A stretch of DNA of 10,365 nt from CAITYL01 sp041651315 (GTDB lineage Bacteria > Verrucomicrobiota > Lentisphaeria > Oligosphaerales > CAITYL01), in contig JBAZJM010000158.1 of assembly GCA_041651315.1 (NCBI GenBank), positions 1 to 10,365 of the forward strand, given 5' to 3'. Below, in pieces: positions 1-6,296 of the stretch (positions within the stretch are counted from its first letter, which is position 1; every line of letters starts with the position of its first letter). A program made the position numbers and the translations under genes. The notes beneath the pieces were generated by a model. The model was given only the letters and a program-made list of their open reading frames with translations. It ran no database searches and had not been told where the DNA came from.

Positions 1-90
1 ATCCTCGACGGCCTCGACCCCGCCCTGCCGCACGACGACGCCACCGGGGTCATGAAACCCATACTCACGCGGAGCCGCAGAGAAGAATAG
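1..90 (+). CDS. C-terminal fragment of an unidentified protein (partial, 5' end outside window)
   Basis: Frame 1 is open from the first base to a TAG at 88-90 and gives 29 residues. The first 17 codons nearly all end in G or C, as expected for real coding sequence in this high-GC genome. The last dozen codons (after GVMKP) lose this bias and run into a purine-rich stretch with two related octamers (acgcggag, ccgcagag), so the stop may lie in a repeat-like intergenic element that was read into. The product cannot be identified from so short a tail. It could also be an accidental open frame, since high-GC DNA has few stops. Confidence 0.45.
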   Translation: MLDGLDPALPHDDATGVMKPILTRSRREE

Positions 91-128
91 GGTGGCGGTT
101 CTTTTCTTCTTCTCGCCGTGGTATTTAT

Positions 129-166
129 GTTTGGAACCCCCTTTTGAGGAAAGGCGGTTCCCAAAC
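129..166 (+). terminator. terminator-like hairpin downstream of the partial gene
   Basis: The left arm gtttgg-aacc (129-138) pairs with ggtt-cccaaac (156-166), with one bulged base. An inner cctttt/aaagg stem closes around a short gagg loop. It lies about 40 bp after the stop at 90. No clean T-run follows, so intrinsic termination is plausible but not proven. It may instead be one of the intergenic palindromes typical of this stretch. Confidence 0.4.
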
Positions 167-190
167 CCTCCGTCAAACCTGTTTGTTCCT

Positions 191-278
191 TAACGCGGAT
201 GGCGCTTCCGCCACAAGCTACTCTGGCAACGCGTAAGGTCAGAGAAACGCGCTTGTGGCAGAAGCGCCATCCGGTTTA
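191..278. repeat. 88-bp imperfect palindrome (REP/MITE-like element)
   Basis: A 22-nt arm at 197-218 (starting ggatggcgcttccg) is matched by its reverse complement at 251-272 with a single mismatch. Outer bases 191-193 and 276-278 also pair. The 32-nt middle contains a second small inverted repeat, ctctg (221-225) against cagag (240-244), so the whole element can form a hairpin with an inner hairpin. It has no coding content and no transposase. Size and symmetry suit a dispersed REP or MITE-like element, but only one copy is in the window, so the repeat status is inferred. Confidence 0.65.
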
Positions 279-300
279 AGATGCAAAAGTTTTAGGAAGG

Positions 301-340
301 GGTTTGGGGAGCACCCTTTTTCAAAAGGGTGGCCCCAACC
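301..340 (-). terminator. terminator-like hairpin downstream of the URO-D gene
   Basis: A perfect 9-bp stem, caccctttt (312-320) with aaaagggtg (323-331), is extended by ggtttgggg (301-309) against ccccaacc (333-340) with one bulge. It begins 35 bp beyond the stop codon of the - strand URO-D gene (stop at 375-377) and is well placed to terminate it. The symmetrical T/A tracts inside the stem could let it act in both directions, for the gene ending at 90 as well. Confidence 0.55.
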
Positions 341-374
341 TCATTCGACAAAACGGTCCTGCAACCATCACGAT

Positions 375-1340
375 TTAGTAATTGCCTTCGCGGCGCCAGA
401 GGTCGAGCATGCGGTGGTAGCGGCTGAGGCGCATGCCGGTGTAGATGCAGTTGGAGGTGGAGAAGATATAGCCGCCGCCGGGCATGCCGTGCTGCAGGGC
501 GTAGCGTACGGCGGCGTCCACCTGCTCGTCGGTGCCGGTGTCGAGCAGGCCGCAGTTGACGTTGCCGATGAGGCACAATTCATTGCCGTACAGACGCTTG
601 ATCTCCGCGATGTCCACCCCGGCCTGGGGGTCGAGCGAGTGCAGGGCGTGGGGGCGGCACTGGGCCAGCTGGTCCAGGATCGGCATGATGTTGCCGTCGG
701 TGTGCTTGATGGCGTAATAGCCCTGGTCGCGGTACCCCTGGATGAGCCGGGCCAGGTAGGGGGTGACAAACTCGCCGAACATGGCGGGGCTGAGGAACGG
801 CCCGGAATTGAGGCAGTAGTCCGCGCACAGGGCAAAGCCGTCCAGGCCGCCGGGCCGGCGCAGGCGGCGCGCCCGCTCCAGGGCGTTGTCGACCATGGCG
901 TCTGCCTCACGCTTGACCTGCTCTGGGGCGTCGGCCAGGCGCATGGTGAACTCCATCATCTGGTGGCCGTCGGGAATGCCGTAGGTGGCGTCGCCGTGCA
1001 TCATCAGGAAGTAGCGGTCGCCGCTTTTCTCGCGGATGATCTCGATCAGGCGCAAGATGTCTTTTTCATCGTCGGGCGGGCCGTGAATGAAGATGGCGCT
1101 GTGTTCATAGCGTTCGGCGGTCAGGAGGTAGGTGTCGGCGATGTCCTGCAACTGCAGTTCGCGCTCCTTGGCCTCCATCTGGTCCCACTGGTGGAAGACG
1201 CGGTGGGTGGGGTGGACCTTGCCGAGCGCCTCCATGGTCAGGAAAAAGACCAGCTCAAAATGCGGCACGCGCCCGGTGAGGGGCTGATGTTCCAGGGCGG
1301 CGATGAAGCGTTCACGGGGGGTGGACTGGGCGGGGCTCAT
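375..1340 (-). CDS. uroporphyrinogen decarboxylase (URO-D) family protein
   Basis: The product is a 321-aa, single-domain protein of the URO-D/corrinoid-methyltransferase superfamily (TIM barrel). Family features seen are RERFIAALEHQ at the N-terminus (9-19), HTDGN at 213-217, LHSLDPQAGVDI (233-244) and LIGNVNCG (257-264), close to the usual family length. In MtaA/CmuA-type methyltransferases zinc is bound by HxC plus a distal Cys. Here the first pair reads H213-x-D215, with C298 near the end, so the metal site is altered or lost. This makes heme-pathway HemE unlikely, and a methyltransferase-like or unknown role more likely. The ATG at 1340 is chosen because AAGGA lies just upstream; an in-frame ATG at 1400 lies inside the 9-bp tandem array. 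It is divergent from an AraC regulator, its likely controller. The substrate is unknown. Confidence 0.85.
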   Translation of the reverse strand: MSPAQSTPRERFIAALEHQPLTGRVPHFELVFFLTMEALGKVHPTHRVFHQWDQMEAKERELQLQDIADTYLLTAERYEHSAIFIHGPPDDEKDILRLIEIIREKSGDRYFLMMHGDATYGIPDGHQMMEFTMRLADAPEQVKREADAMVDNALERARRLRRPGGLDGFALCADYCLNSGPFLSPAMFGEFVTPYLARLIQGYRDQGYYAIKHTDGNIMPILDQLAQCRPHALHSLDPQAGVDIAEIKRLYGNELCLIGNVNCGLLDTGTDEQVDAAVRYALQHGMPGGGYIFSTSNCIYTGMRLSRYHRMLDLWRREGNY

Positions 1341-1384
1341 GGCAATTCCTTGGTTAAGAAGGGAAACCGGCGGCCCGGTGTGGT

Positions 1385-1429
1385 AGGACCATTGGGACAT
1401 TTGGGACCATTAAGACTCTTGGGACGACC
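1385..1429. repeat. 9-bp tandem array, five units
   Basis: Five units begin in exact 9-bp register at 1385, 1394, 1403, 1412 and 1421. The consensus is gggaccatt, with the fourth unit degenerate (aagactctt) and the last reading gggacgacc. The array sits in the probable 5' leader of the URO-D gene, between it and the AraC regulator. Base content differs from the flanking coding DNA. Confidence 0.75.
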
Positions 1430-1450
1430 GGCCGCCCAACCACGACCGTC

Positions 1451-1566
1451 ACAGATTGGTAGAAATACGTTTTTAAGGGGCTGGCGGTGAAGTATGTTGT
1501 TTCCATATTTTATCATCAAAAACGCGGCAACGGTATGGCCACCCGATGACAAAGATTGGTAAAAAA
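1451..1566. promoter_or_regulatory. candidate regulator sites: direct repeat spaced 100 bp
   Basis: A 16-mer at 1451-1466 (acagattggtagaaat) recurs at 1551-1566 (aaagattggtaaaaaa), with 13 of 16 bases identical and a spacing of exactly 100 bp. Both copies have the same orientation, as AraC-family operators usually do, and they bracket the region between the divergent URO-D and AraC genes. The right copy overlaps the assigned AraC start codon region, which either implies autorepression or means the true start is further in. Function is inferred. Confidence 0.4.
1491..1519 (-). promoter_or_regulatory. candidate promoter for the URO-D gene
   Basis: On the - strand, TTGATG (1519-1514) and CATACT (1496-1491) are separated by exactly 17 bp in an AT-rich patch. 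This resembles sigma-70 -35 and -10 boxes. Transcription would start near 1484, giving a leader of about 140 nt that includes the 9-bp tandem array. The -10 match is only moderate, so this is tentative. Confidence 0.3.
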
Positions 1567-2415
1567 TCAACACTAATTTCCACGGCCGGCGCCTTTCGCT
1601 GGCCGCTGCGCGCGCTGCCGGTGATCCGCACCAGCGGCCTGTTCCCCATGACGGTGGACGACTACCGCCGCCTTTACCGCTCCCCGGGCACCCATGCGCT
1701 GCATGTCTACCTGTACCCCGGTGAAATCCGCCTCGGCGACCGGGTCTGGCCGCTGGCGCCGGGCACCCTGACCCTGACTCCGGCGGGAACCGAGAGTGCC
1801 TACCGGCTGCTTCGGGACGACCGGCACTGGTGTGTGCATTTCGAACCGGCTGAAGCGGGGGTGGCCGGCCCGACGGTGGCGCTGCCCCTCTGCCAGTCCC
1901 TGGGCATGCTGGAGCCGCGAGTGGTGGAACGGTTGCGGCGGATCACCGAGCTGCACCACCGGCCGACCGTTCTGCCGGAACAGCGGGAGGTTCTGCAGGC
2001 GCGGGCCGCCGCGCTGTTCCAGGAACTGCTGCTGGAACTGGCCTCCGCCCTGCCGGCCGGCGGCGCAACGGGGCCGGCCGGCAGCGGCCGGCTGGAACTG
2101 GCCCTGCAGGAATTGACGGAGCGGATTGAGGCGCGGCTGACCCAGCCGCTGACCGTGCCGGCCCTGGCCCGGGCGGTCCGGGTCAGCCAGAACTACCTGG
2201 CCCGCCGCTTCCGGCAGCGGTTCGGCATGACCCTGCCCCACTACATCCTGGCGCGCCGGGTGGAAATGGCCCGGCACCTGTTGCGGAACAGCTCGCTGCC
2301 GGTGGGGAGCGTGGGACAGGCGGTGGGGCTGCCGGACCCGCACTATTTCAACAAGCAGTTCCGGCTCCTGGCCGGCGTCAGCCCCACCGCCTACCGGCAG
2401 GCCCCGGAGGGGTGA
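1546..2415 (+). CDS. AraC/XylS-family transcriptional regulator
   Basis: The 289-aa product has an N-terminal cupin-like sensing region (about 24-100; PGEIRLGD and the LAPGTLTLTPAG turn) and a C-terminal double helix-turn-helix of the AraC family. The first HTH is about 203-224 (LTVPALARAVRVSQNYLARRF). The second is about 252-276 and is followed by the family signature HYFNKQFRLLAGVSPTAYR. Size is normal for the family. The start is uncertain: ATG 1546 has no clear ribosome site, and in-frame GTG 1621 or ATG 1648 would remove the extra basic N-terminus without touching the cupin core. It is divergent from the URO-D gene, the classic arrangement for an AraC regulator and its target. The ligand is unknown, though a sugar or related carbon source is common in this family. 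Confidence 0.9.
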   Translation: MTKIGKKSTLISTAGAFRWPLRALPVIRTSGLFPMTVDDYRRLYRSPGTHALHVYLYPGEIRLGDRVWPLAPGTLTLTPAGTESAYRLLRDDRHWCVHFEPAEAGVAGPTVALPLCQSLGMLEPRVVERLRRITELHHRPTVLPEQREVLQARAAALFQELLLELASALPAGGATGPAGSGRLELALQELTERIEARLTQPLTVPALARAVRVSQNYLARRFRQRFGMTLPHYILARRVEMARHLLRNSSLPVGSVGQAVGLPDPHYFNKQFRLLAGVSPTAYRQAPEG

Positions 2416-2445
2416 CGGCAAGTCAGGGGGTATTTACAGTTGCCG
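2416..2445 (+). terminator. weak hairpin after the AraC gene
   Basis: cggcaa (2416-2421), immediately after the stop, can pair with ttgccg (2440-2445) across an 18-nt loop. There is no T-run, so it would be a poor terminator. The stronger palindrome at 2485-2520 may serve instead. Confidence 0.2.
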
Positions 2446-2484
2446 ATACATCCTTACCTCTGCGCGATCACCCCAGCGGCAATC

Positions 2485-2520
2485 AAATAATTGCGCAAAA
2501 ATATCAATGCGCAATTATTT
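2485..2520. promoter_or_regulatory. perfect 13-bp inverted repeat, candidate operator
   Basis: aaataattgcgca (2485-2497) and its exact reverse complement (2508-2520) flank a 10-nt AT-rich loop. Half-sites are 23 bp apart centre to centre, about two helical turns. A third partial copy (attgcg, 2522-2527) overlaps the candidate -35 box. This placement fits an operator for a dimeric regulator of the ATPase unit. It could also act as a terminator hairpin for the AraC gene, with the TTATTTTATT stretch at its 3' side. Confidence 0.6.
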
Positions 2521-2522
2521 TA

Positions 2523-2551
2523 TTGCGTAAGTGGTGGGGCCGTTGTACATT
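2523..2551 (+). promoter_or_regulatory. candidate promoter of the ATPase pair
   Basis: TTGCGT (2523-2528) and TACATT (2546-2551) are separated by 17 bp, just downstream of the 13-bp inverted repeat. The predicted start near 2558 leaves a short leader before AAGGAGG (2571-2577) and the ATG at 2582. Box matches are moderate (3 of 6 and 4 of 6), but spacing and position support it. Confidence 0.4.
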
Positions 2552-2581
2552 ATTGGCAAACCAAGAACCGAAGGAGGCGTC

Positions 2582-3663
2582 ATGAAAACACGTGTCGGAC
2601 CACCTGTAACCGGGGATGATTTCTTTCCGCGGCATCTCGTGATTGATCGTCTGGTCCGTGCGTTACGGCGAGGAAATGTCTCTTTCCTTGGCCCTCGGCG
2701 TACGGGCAAGACCTCTATCCTTAAAGCCATCAAATCGGCTGCGCCTGATGGGTGGATCGGGATTTACGTCAATTTGGAAAAGCATCTGAACTGCCGGGAG
2801 GCGGAGGCATCAAGCTGGCCCCCGCCGCCGCCAAGGGATGGCGGCCGGCCGCTGATGCGTTTCTGAACTTCCTTATTGACTCCCAACTTCCTGTCCTGTT
2901 TCTGCTGGACGAGTTCCCGTGGTTTCTGGAATTGGTCGCCAAAAACTCCTCGCCGGATGATGTCAAAGAGGTTCTGTCTTGGTTTCGTAATGCCCGTCAG
3001 ACGCTCAGCGACCATCCGGCGCGTTTCTTGGTGACGGGGTCGATTGGCCTTGATGGACTGGTACGGCGTCTCAGGTTGTTGCCGACCGTCAACGAATTCG
3101 ACACGGTTGTCATTCCACCGCTTTCCGACGAGGAGGCTCTTGCCTTTCTCGAACAGCTTGCCAGCGGGGAAGGTGTTGCGCTTACGGCCTCGGGGCGGAA
3201 ACAGATTCTCCAGTTTCTTGGCGCCAACTGGCCGATTCTTCTTCAACTGTTCGTTTCCGAGATACAGGAATGGCAGGTCGCGAACAAAAAAGATGCACCG
3301 TCGAAAACAGACCTTCAGCGCCTTTATCGCGAAGGATTGGTTGGGGGGAGCCGCAACAAATACTGTTCGGAAATGTGGGAGCGGTTGCCGAAGACTTTCA
3401 ATGAAAGTGAATTGAGGCTCGCCCGCGAAATTCTGAAGGAGATCCGGTTGGCAGCGACAGGCGTGACGCGCGACCAACTCGAAGCGATTCACACCCGCCT
3501 GGTTCCCGACGCGGCCCATCGGGCGCTGGTGGCGGATGAACTGGACAACGTGCTCGACACATTGCGCCATGACGGCTACATCCTGAAGAGTCCGGCCCAT
3601 GGTAACCGGACCGTTTTCGCCTCAAACATCCTGCGCGACTACTGGATTCAACGCCTTTCATGA
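2582..3663 (+). pseudogene. P-loop ATPase (Arch_ATPase/AAA-like), disrupted by a frameshift
   Basis: The start is ATG 2582, with a strong AAGGAGG four bases upstream. The first frame carries GPPVTGDDFFPR and the Walker A motif GPRRTGKT (residues 37-44), then runs to a TGA at 2864-2866. The rest of the same family continues in the -1 frame from about 2790-2815: Walker B FLLDEFPWF (about 2900-2915), the sensor-like VTGSIGL (about 3030-3055), PPLSDEEA, and a C-terminal winged-helix-like region ending in RDYWIQRLS at 3663. The combined length would be about 360 aa. Only about 60 residues separate Walker A from Walker B, which seems short for this family, so a small deletion may accompany the frameshift. 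A sequencing error in the C-rich run near 2819-2825 is the main alternative. The stop overlaps the next gene's start. This ATPase type is known, but its cellular role is not. Confidence 0.75.
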
Positions 3664-6242
3664 ACGCCATGAACTCCACCGCTTTTGCCCTTTACAATCC
3701 GGCTCTGTTGCCGCCCGATGTCCTGCTTGCCGAATACACGGCGCGCCGGGACCTGCTGGAAACCTTGCTTCGTGTCGTTCGCGAGAATGAACGCGGTAAA
3801 CCGCCTCAACATGTCATTTTGATCGGCGCCCGCGGAACGGGCAAAACGACGACGCTCTGGGCCGTGGCCCATTCCATCGCGCGCGATCCGGAGCTTGCCC
3901 GCGCGTGGCAACCGGTCGTTTTTGACGAGGAAAGCCGCCGGGTCGGCGATTTGGCGGACTTCTGGCTGGAGTCCATTCGACAATGGGAATTCGCAACGCA
4001 TTCCGATGCCGGACAGGCCGAGCGACTGCTCAACGAGAATCCCCCAGAGCTTGAGACGCAGGCGCGCCAAACTTTTTTAGCTGCTGTCGGTCGTTCCGGC
4101 AAGCGCGCGTTGCTGTGCATCGACAACCTGAACGATATTTTTGCCTCGATTCACGACCCCGAATCGCAGCACCGTCTCCGCGCATTCTTGATGGAAGATG
4201 ATCGTGTCATGTTTCTGGGGGCGGCGACGCAGCTTTTCGATGCGGTCACCGGCCTGGATCAGCCGTTCTTTGATTTCTTCCGACGTTTCGAGCTCGCTCC
4301 GCTCTCGCTGGCCGAGATGCGCGCCGCCCTCCTGGCCATGGCCGCCCAGTGCGGGAACAGCCAAGTGCGCGAAACCATTGAGACACGCTCTGGCACGATT
4401 CGCACGTTGCACGTGCTGACCGGCGGGAATCCGCGGCTCATCAAGACCTTCTACCGCCTTTTGGCCGAAGGGTTGCGCGGCGACGTGCGGCAAGATCTGG
4501 AGCGGCTGATCGACGAGTTCACGCCCTATTTCAAGGCGATCCTCGACGCGCTGCCCATGCAGCAACAGCGCGTCATCGATGCCGTTGCGCTCGCGTGGGA
4601 GCCGGTCGAGGTCGCCTCAATCGCCCGCGCCACGCGCCTTCCCAGCAACCAAGTGAGCGCCCAGCTCCGCAACCTGACGCGCTCCGGCCTCGTCGTCGAA
4701 GCCGCCGGCACGCCGAAACGCAAGACTTATTTGCTCTCCGACCGTTTCTCCAACATCCATTATCTTATGCGCCATGGCCGTGCCGCCCGCCGCCGTTTCG
4801 ACTGGTTCGTCCTGACGCTGGGTGCGCTCTTCCCCAACCCGGAACAGGCCGAGGCCATTGCCGGCGTTGCCGCCCGCACCGCTTGCGCAGGCGAGGAAGG
4901 GCTGCGCGATACGCGCGACCTGCTGTCCAGTGCGCTCACCCATGCGGAGGACGAGCAGTCCCGCCTCGGCATTCTCCATGCGACGTTCAAGGCGACATGG
5001 GATCAGGAGACACACGACCAGCTTCAGCGATGGCTGGATCTGGATCTCGCCAAGCAGCACTTGCCCACGGCGGCGGGCGAACTCGATATCATGGCTTTCT
5101 TCGCCCACATGCCGCGCGAACTTCGCAAGAAACTCGGATATAACCCTGAAAATGCCACGTGGTGGTATCAGTTGACCGATACTTTGGAAGCGCAGAAAGT
5201 TTGGATGCTTGCGGAAGCGGCGTACCGAAAAGCCATTGAGCTTGATCCGACGTCCGCCTATCCATGGAATGGTCTCGGCAATTTGCTACAAGACCATTTT
5301 GATCGGTACGCGGAGGCGGAAGCGGCGTACCGGAAAGCCATTGAGCTTGATCCGACGTCCGCCTATCCATGGAATGGTCTCGGCAATTTGCTGAAAGGCC
5401 ATTTTGATCGGTACGCGGAGGCGGAAGCGGCGTACCGGAAAGCCATTGAGCTTGATCCGACATACGCCCATCCATGGAATGGTCTCGGCAATTTGCTGAA
5501 AGACCATTTTGATCGGTACGCGGAGGCGGAAGCGGCGTACCGGAAAGCCATTGAGCTTGATCCGACATACGCCTATCCATGGAATGGTCTCGGCAATTTG
5601 CTGAAAGGCCATTTTGATCGGTACGCGGAGGCGGAAGCGGCGTATCGAAAAGCCATTGAGCTTGATCCGACGGTTGCCTATCCATGGCATAATCTTGGGA
5701 TTCTACTGCAAAATCACTTGGGACGATACGCGGAGGCGGAAACGGCGTACCGGAAGGCCATCGAACTCGCTCCGAATTATGCCCGCCCCTATTCCGGTTT
5801 GGCGAAAGTACTCCAGCGGGATTCCCAGCGGTTGGGCGAAGCGCGTGTGGTGGCAGGCAAAGGTTTGTTGCTTGATCCCGCGTACGGCTTTGCAAGGTGG
5901 ATGTTCACACGACTTTGCCAGGGCGAAGCGACCTCATGGCGGGAAGTGCTTCCGACGCTGGCCGATTGGTGCGTGTCCCATCCGGGCGAAGTGGCGGTGT
6001 TTGATTTCGTTGTGGACGGCCTGATCCGGTTGGCGCGGTTGGCGGGGCCGGTGGAGGTTCTCAACTTGCTGGACGGCGCAAGCGATCCGCAACCGTTCGA
6101 GACGGTACGGGACGCGCTATTCGCCAGCGGCAATCGGGAGCACCTGCACCGGCTCGCCCCCGAGCGCCGGGTTGCAGTCCTTGAGATCATGAGGCGGATT
6201 TCCGAAAAACCGCAAGCAAATGGAGTTGAAAAGCAGCAGTAG
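3660..6242 (+). CDS. STAND-like ATPase with winged helix and TPR array
   Basis: An 860-aa protein. Residues 50-270 are a P-loop NTPase: Walker A GARGTGKT (56-63), Walker B LLCIDNLND (151-159), and a GNPR motif (256-259) matching the GxP of STAND/MalT-type ATPases. Residues about 300-365 form a winged helix (VEVASIARATRLPSNQVSAQ), followed by the family-like FSNIHYLMRHGR. Residues about 505-735 are TPRs (AEAAYRKAIELDP), at least six units of 35 aa. The last 120 residues are helical. The start ATG 3660 overlaps the upstream TGA (ATGA) with no ribosome site, implying translational coupling; M4 at 3669 is an alternative. There is no signal peptide or membrane span, and no nuclease, protease or other effector domain. 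By analogy with STAND sensors, the TPRs would bind a ligand and the ATPase would switch state. A defence or regulatory role is inference only. Confidence 0.85.
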   Translation: MNAMNSTAFALYNPALLPPDVLLAEYTARRDLLETLLRVVRENERGKPPQHVILIGARGTGKTTTLWAVAHSIARDPELARAWQPVVFDEESRRVGDLADFWLESIRQWEFATHSDAGQAERLLNENPPELETQARQTFLAAVGRSGKRALLCIDNLNDIFASIHDPESQHRLRAFLMEDDRVMFLGAATQLFDAVTGLDQPFFDFFRRFELAPLSLAEMRAALLAMAAQCGNSQVRETIETRSGTIRTLHVLTGGNPRLIKTFYRLLAEGLRGDVRQDLERLIDEFTPYFKAILDALPMQQQRVIDAVALAWEPVEVASIARATRLPSNQVSAQLRNLTRSGLVVEAAGTPKRKTYLLSDRFSNIHYLMRHGRAARRRFDWFVLTLGALFPNPEQAEAIAGVAARTACAGEEGLRDTRDLLSSALTHAEDEQSRLGILHATFKATWDQETHDQLQRWLDLDLAKQHLPTAAGELDIMAFFAHMPRELRKKLGYNPENATWWYQLTDTLEAQKVWMLAEAAYRKAIELDPTSAYPWNGLGNLLQDHFDRYAEAEAAYRKAIELDPTSAYPWNGLGNLLKGHFDRYAEAEAAYRKAIELDPTYAHPWNGLGNLLKDHFDRYAEAEAAYRKAIELDPTYAYPWNGLGNLLKGHFDRYAEAEAAYRKAIELDPTVAYPWHNLGILLQNHLGRYAEAETAYRKAIELAPNYARPYSGLAKVLQRDSQRLGEARVVAGKGLLLDPAYGFARWMFTRLCQGEATSWREVLPTLADWCVSHPGEVAVFDFVVDGLIRLARLAGPVEVLNLLDGASDPQPFETVRDALFASGNREHLHRLAPERRVAVLEIMRRISEKPQANGVEKQQ
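5221..5850 (+). repeat. 105-bp tandem repeats encoding 35-aa TPR units
   Basis: The motif cgta(c/t)cg starts at 5221, 5326, 5431, 5536, 5641 and 5746, an exact 105-bp period. By eye, neighbouring units 1-4 differ from one another at only about two to five positions; unit 5 is diverged and unit 6 is degenerate. Differences among the good units fall at two spots: the codons after DPT (SAY, YAH, YAY, VAY) and the pair before the last helix turn (QD, KG, KD, KG). Each TPR is 34 aa plus one extra residue near HFDRY. The array is coding and in frame throughout. Confidence 0.92.
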
Positions 6243-6254
6243 CCAGGATTTTTT

Positions 6255-6294
6255 GTCCGTGTAGGTCCGTGCCCGTCCGTGTGAGTCCGTGCCG
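6255..6294. repeat. 10-bp tandem array, four units
   Basis: Units start at 6255, 6265, 6275 and 6285 in exact 10-bp register with core gtccgtg and a variable three-base tail (tag, ccc, tga, ccg). The array fills the 54-bp gap between the convergent ATPase-TPR gene and the phosphatase gene. No clear terminator hairpin is seen here. Confidence 0.75.
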
Positions 6295-6296
6295 CC

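Noticed and set aside
255..1490. Long + strand open frame (411 codons) opposite the URO-D gene
   Set aside because: It is antisense to a clearly recognisable protein, its product is low-complexity Ala/Val/Gly-rich with no known motif, and such shadows are expected in high-GC DNA.
1573..2421. - strand open frame opposite the AraC regulator
   Set aside because: It has no motif and the + strand carries the AraC signature. Codon bias supports the + strand.
2531..2581. GTG at 2531 as an earlier start for the first ATPase
   Set aside because: It lies within the candidate promoter and has no ribosome site, whereas ATG 2582 has AAGGAGG at ideal distance.
2765..2830. Canonical -1 slippery heptamer for programmed frameshifting
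   Set aside because: ttggaaaag and ggcccccg do not allow both tRNAs to re-pair properly in the -1 frame, and no obvious downstream pseudoknot was seen by eye.
5221..5850. Possible CRISPR-like regular array
   Set aside because: The period is 105 bp, whole units are near identical without unique spacers, and the frame encodes TPR motifs without a stop.
5089..5895. - strand open frame across the TPR repeats with its own repeated peptides
   Set aside because: The repetition is a by-product of the 105-bp coding repeats on the + strand.
2416..6296. Direct repeats flanking the ATPase unit as insertion or attachment sites
   Set aside because: No matching sequences were found by eye at the two ends, and there is no integrase or transposase in the window.
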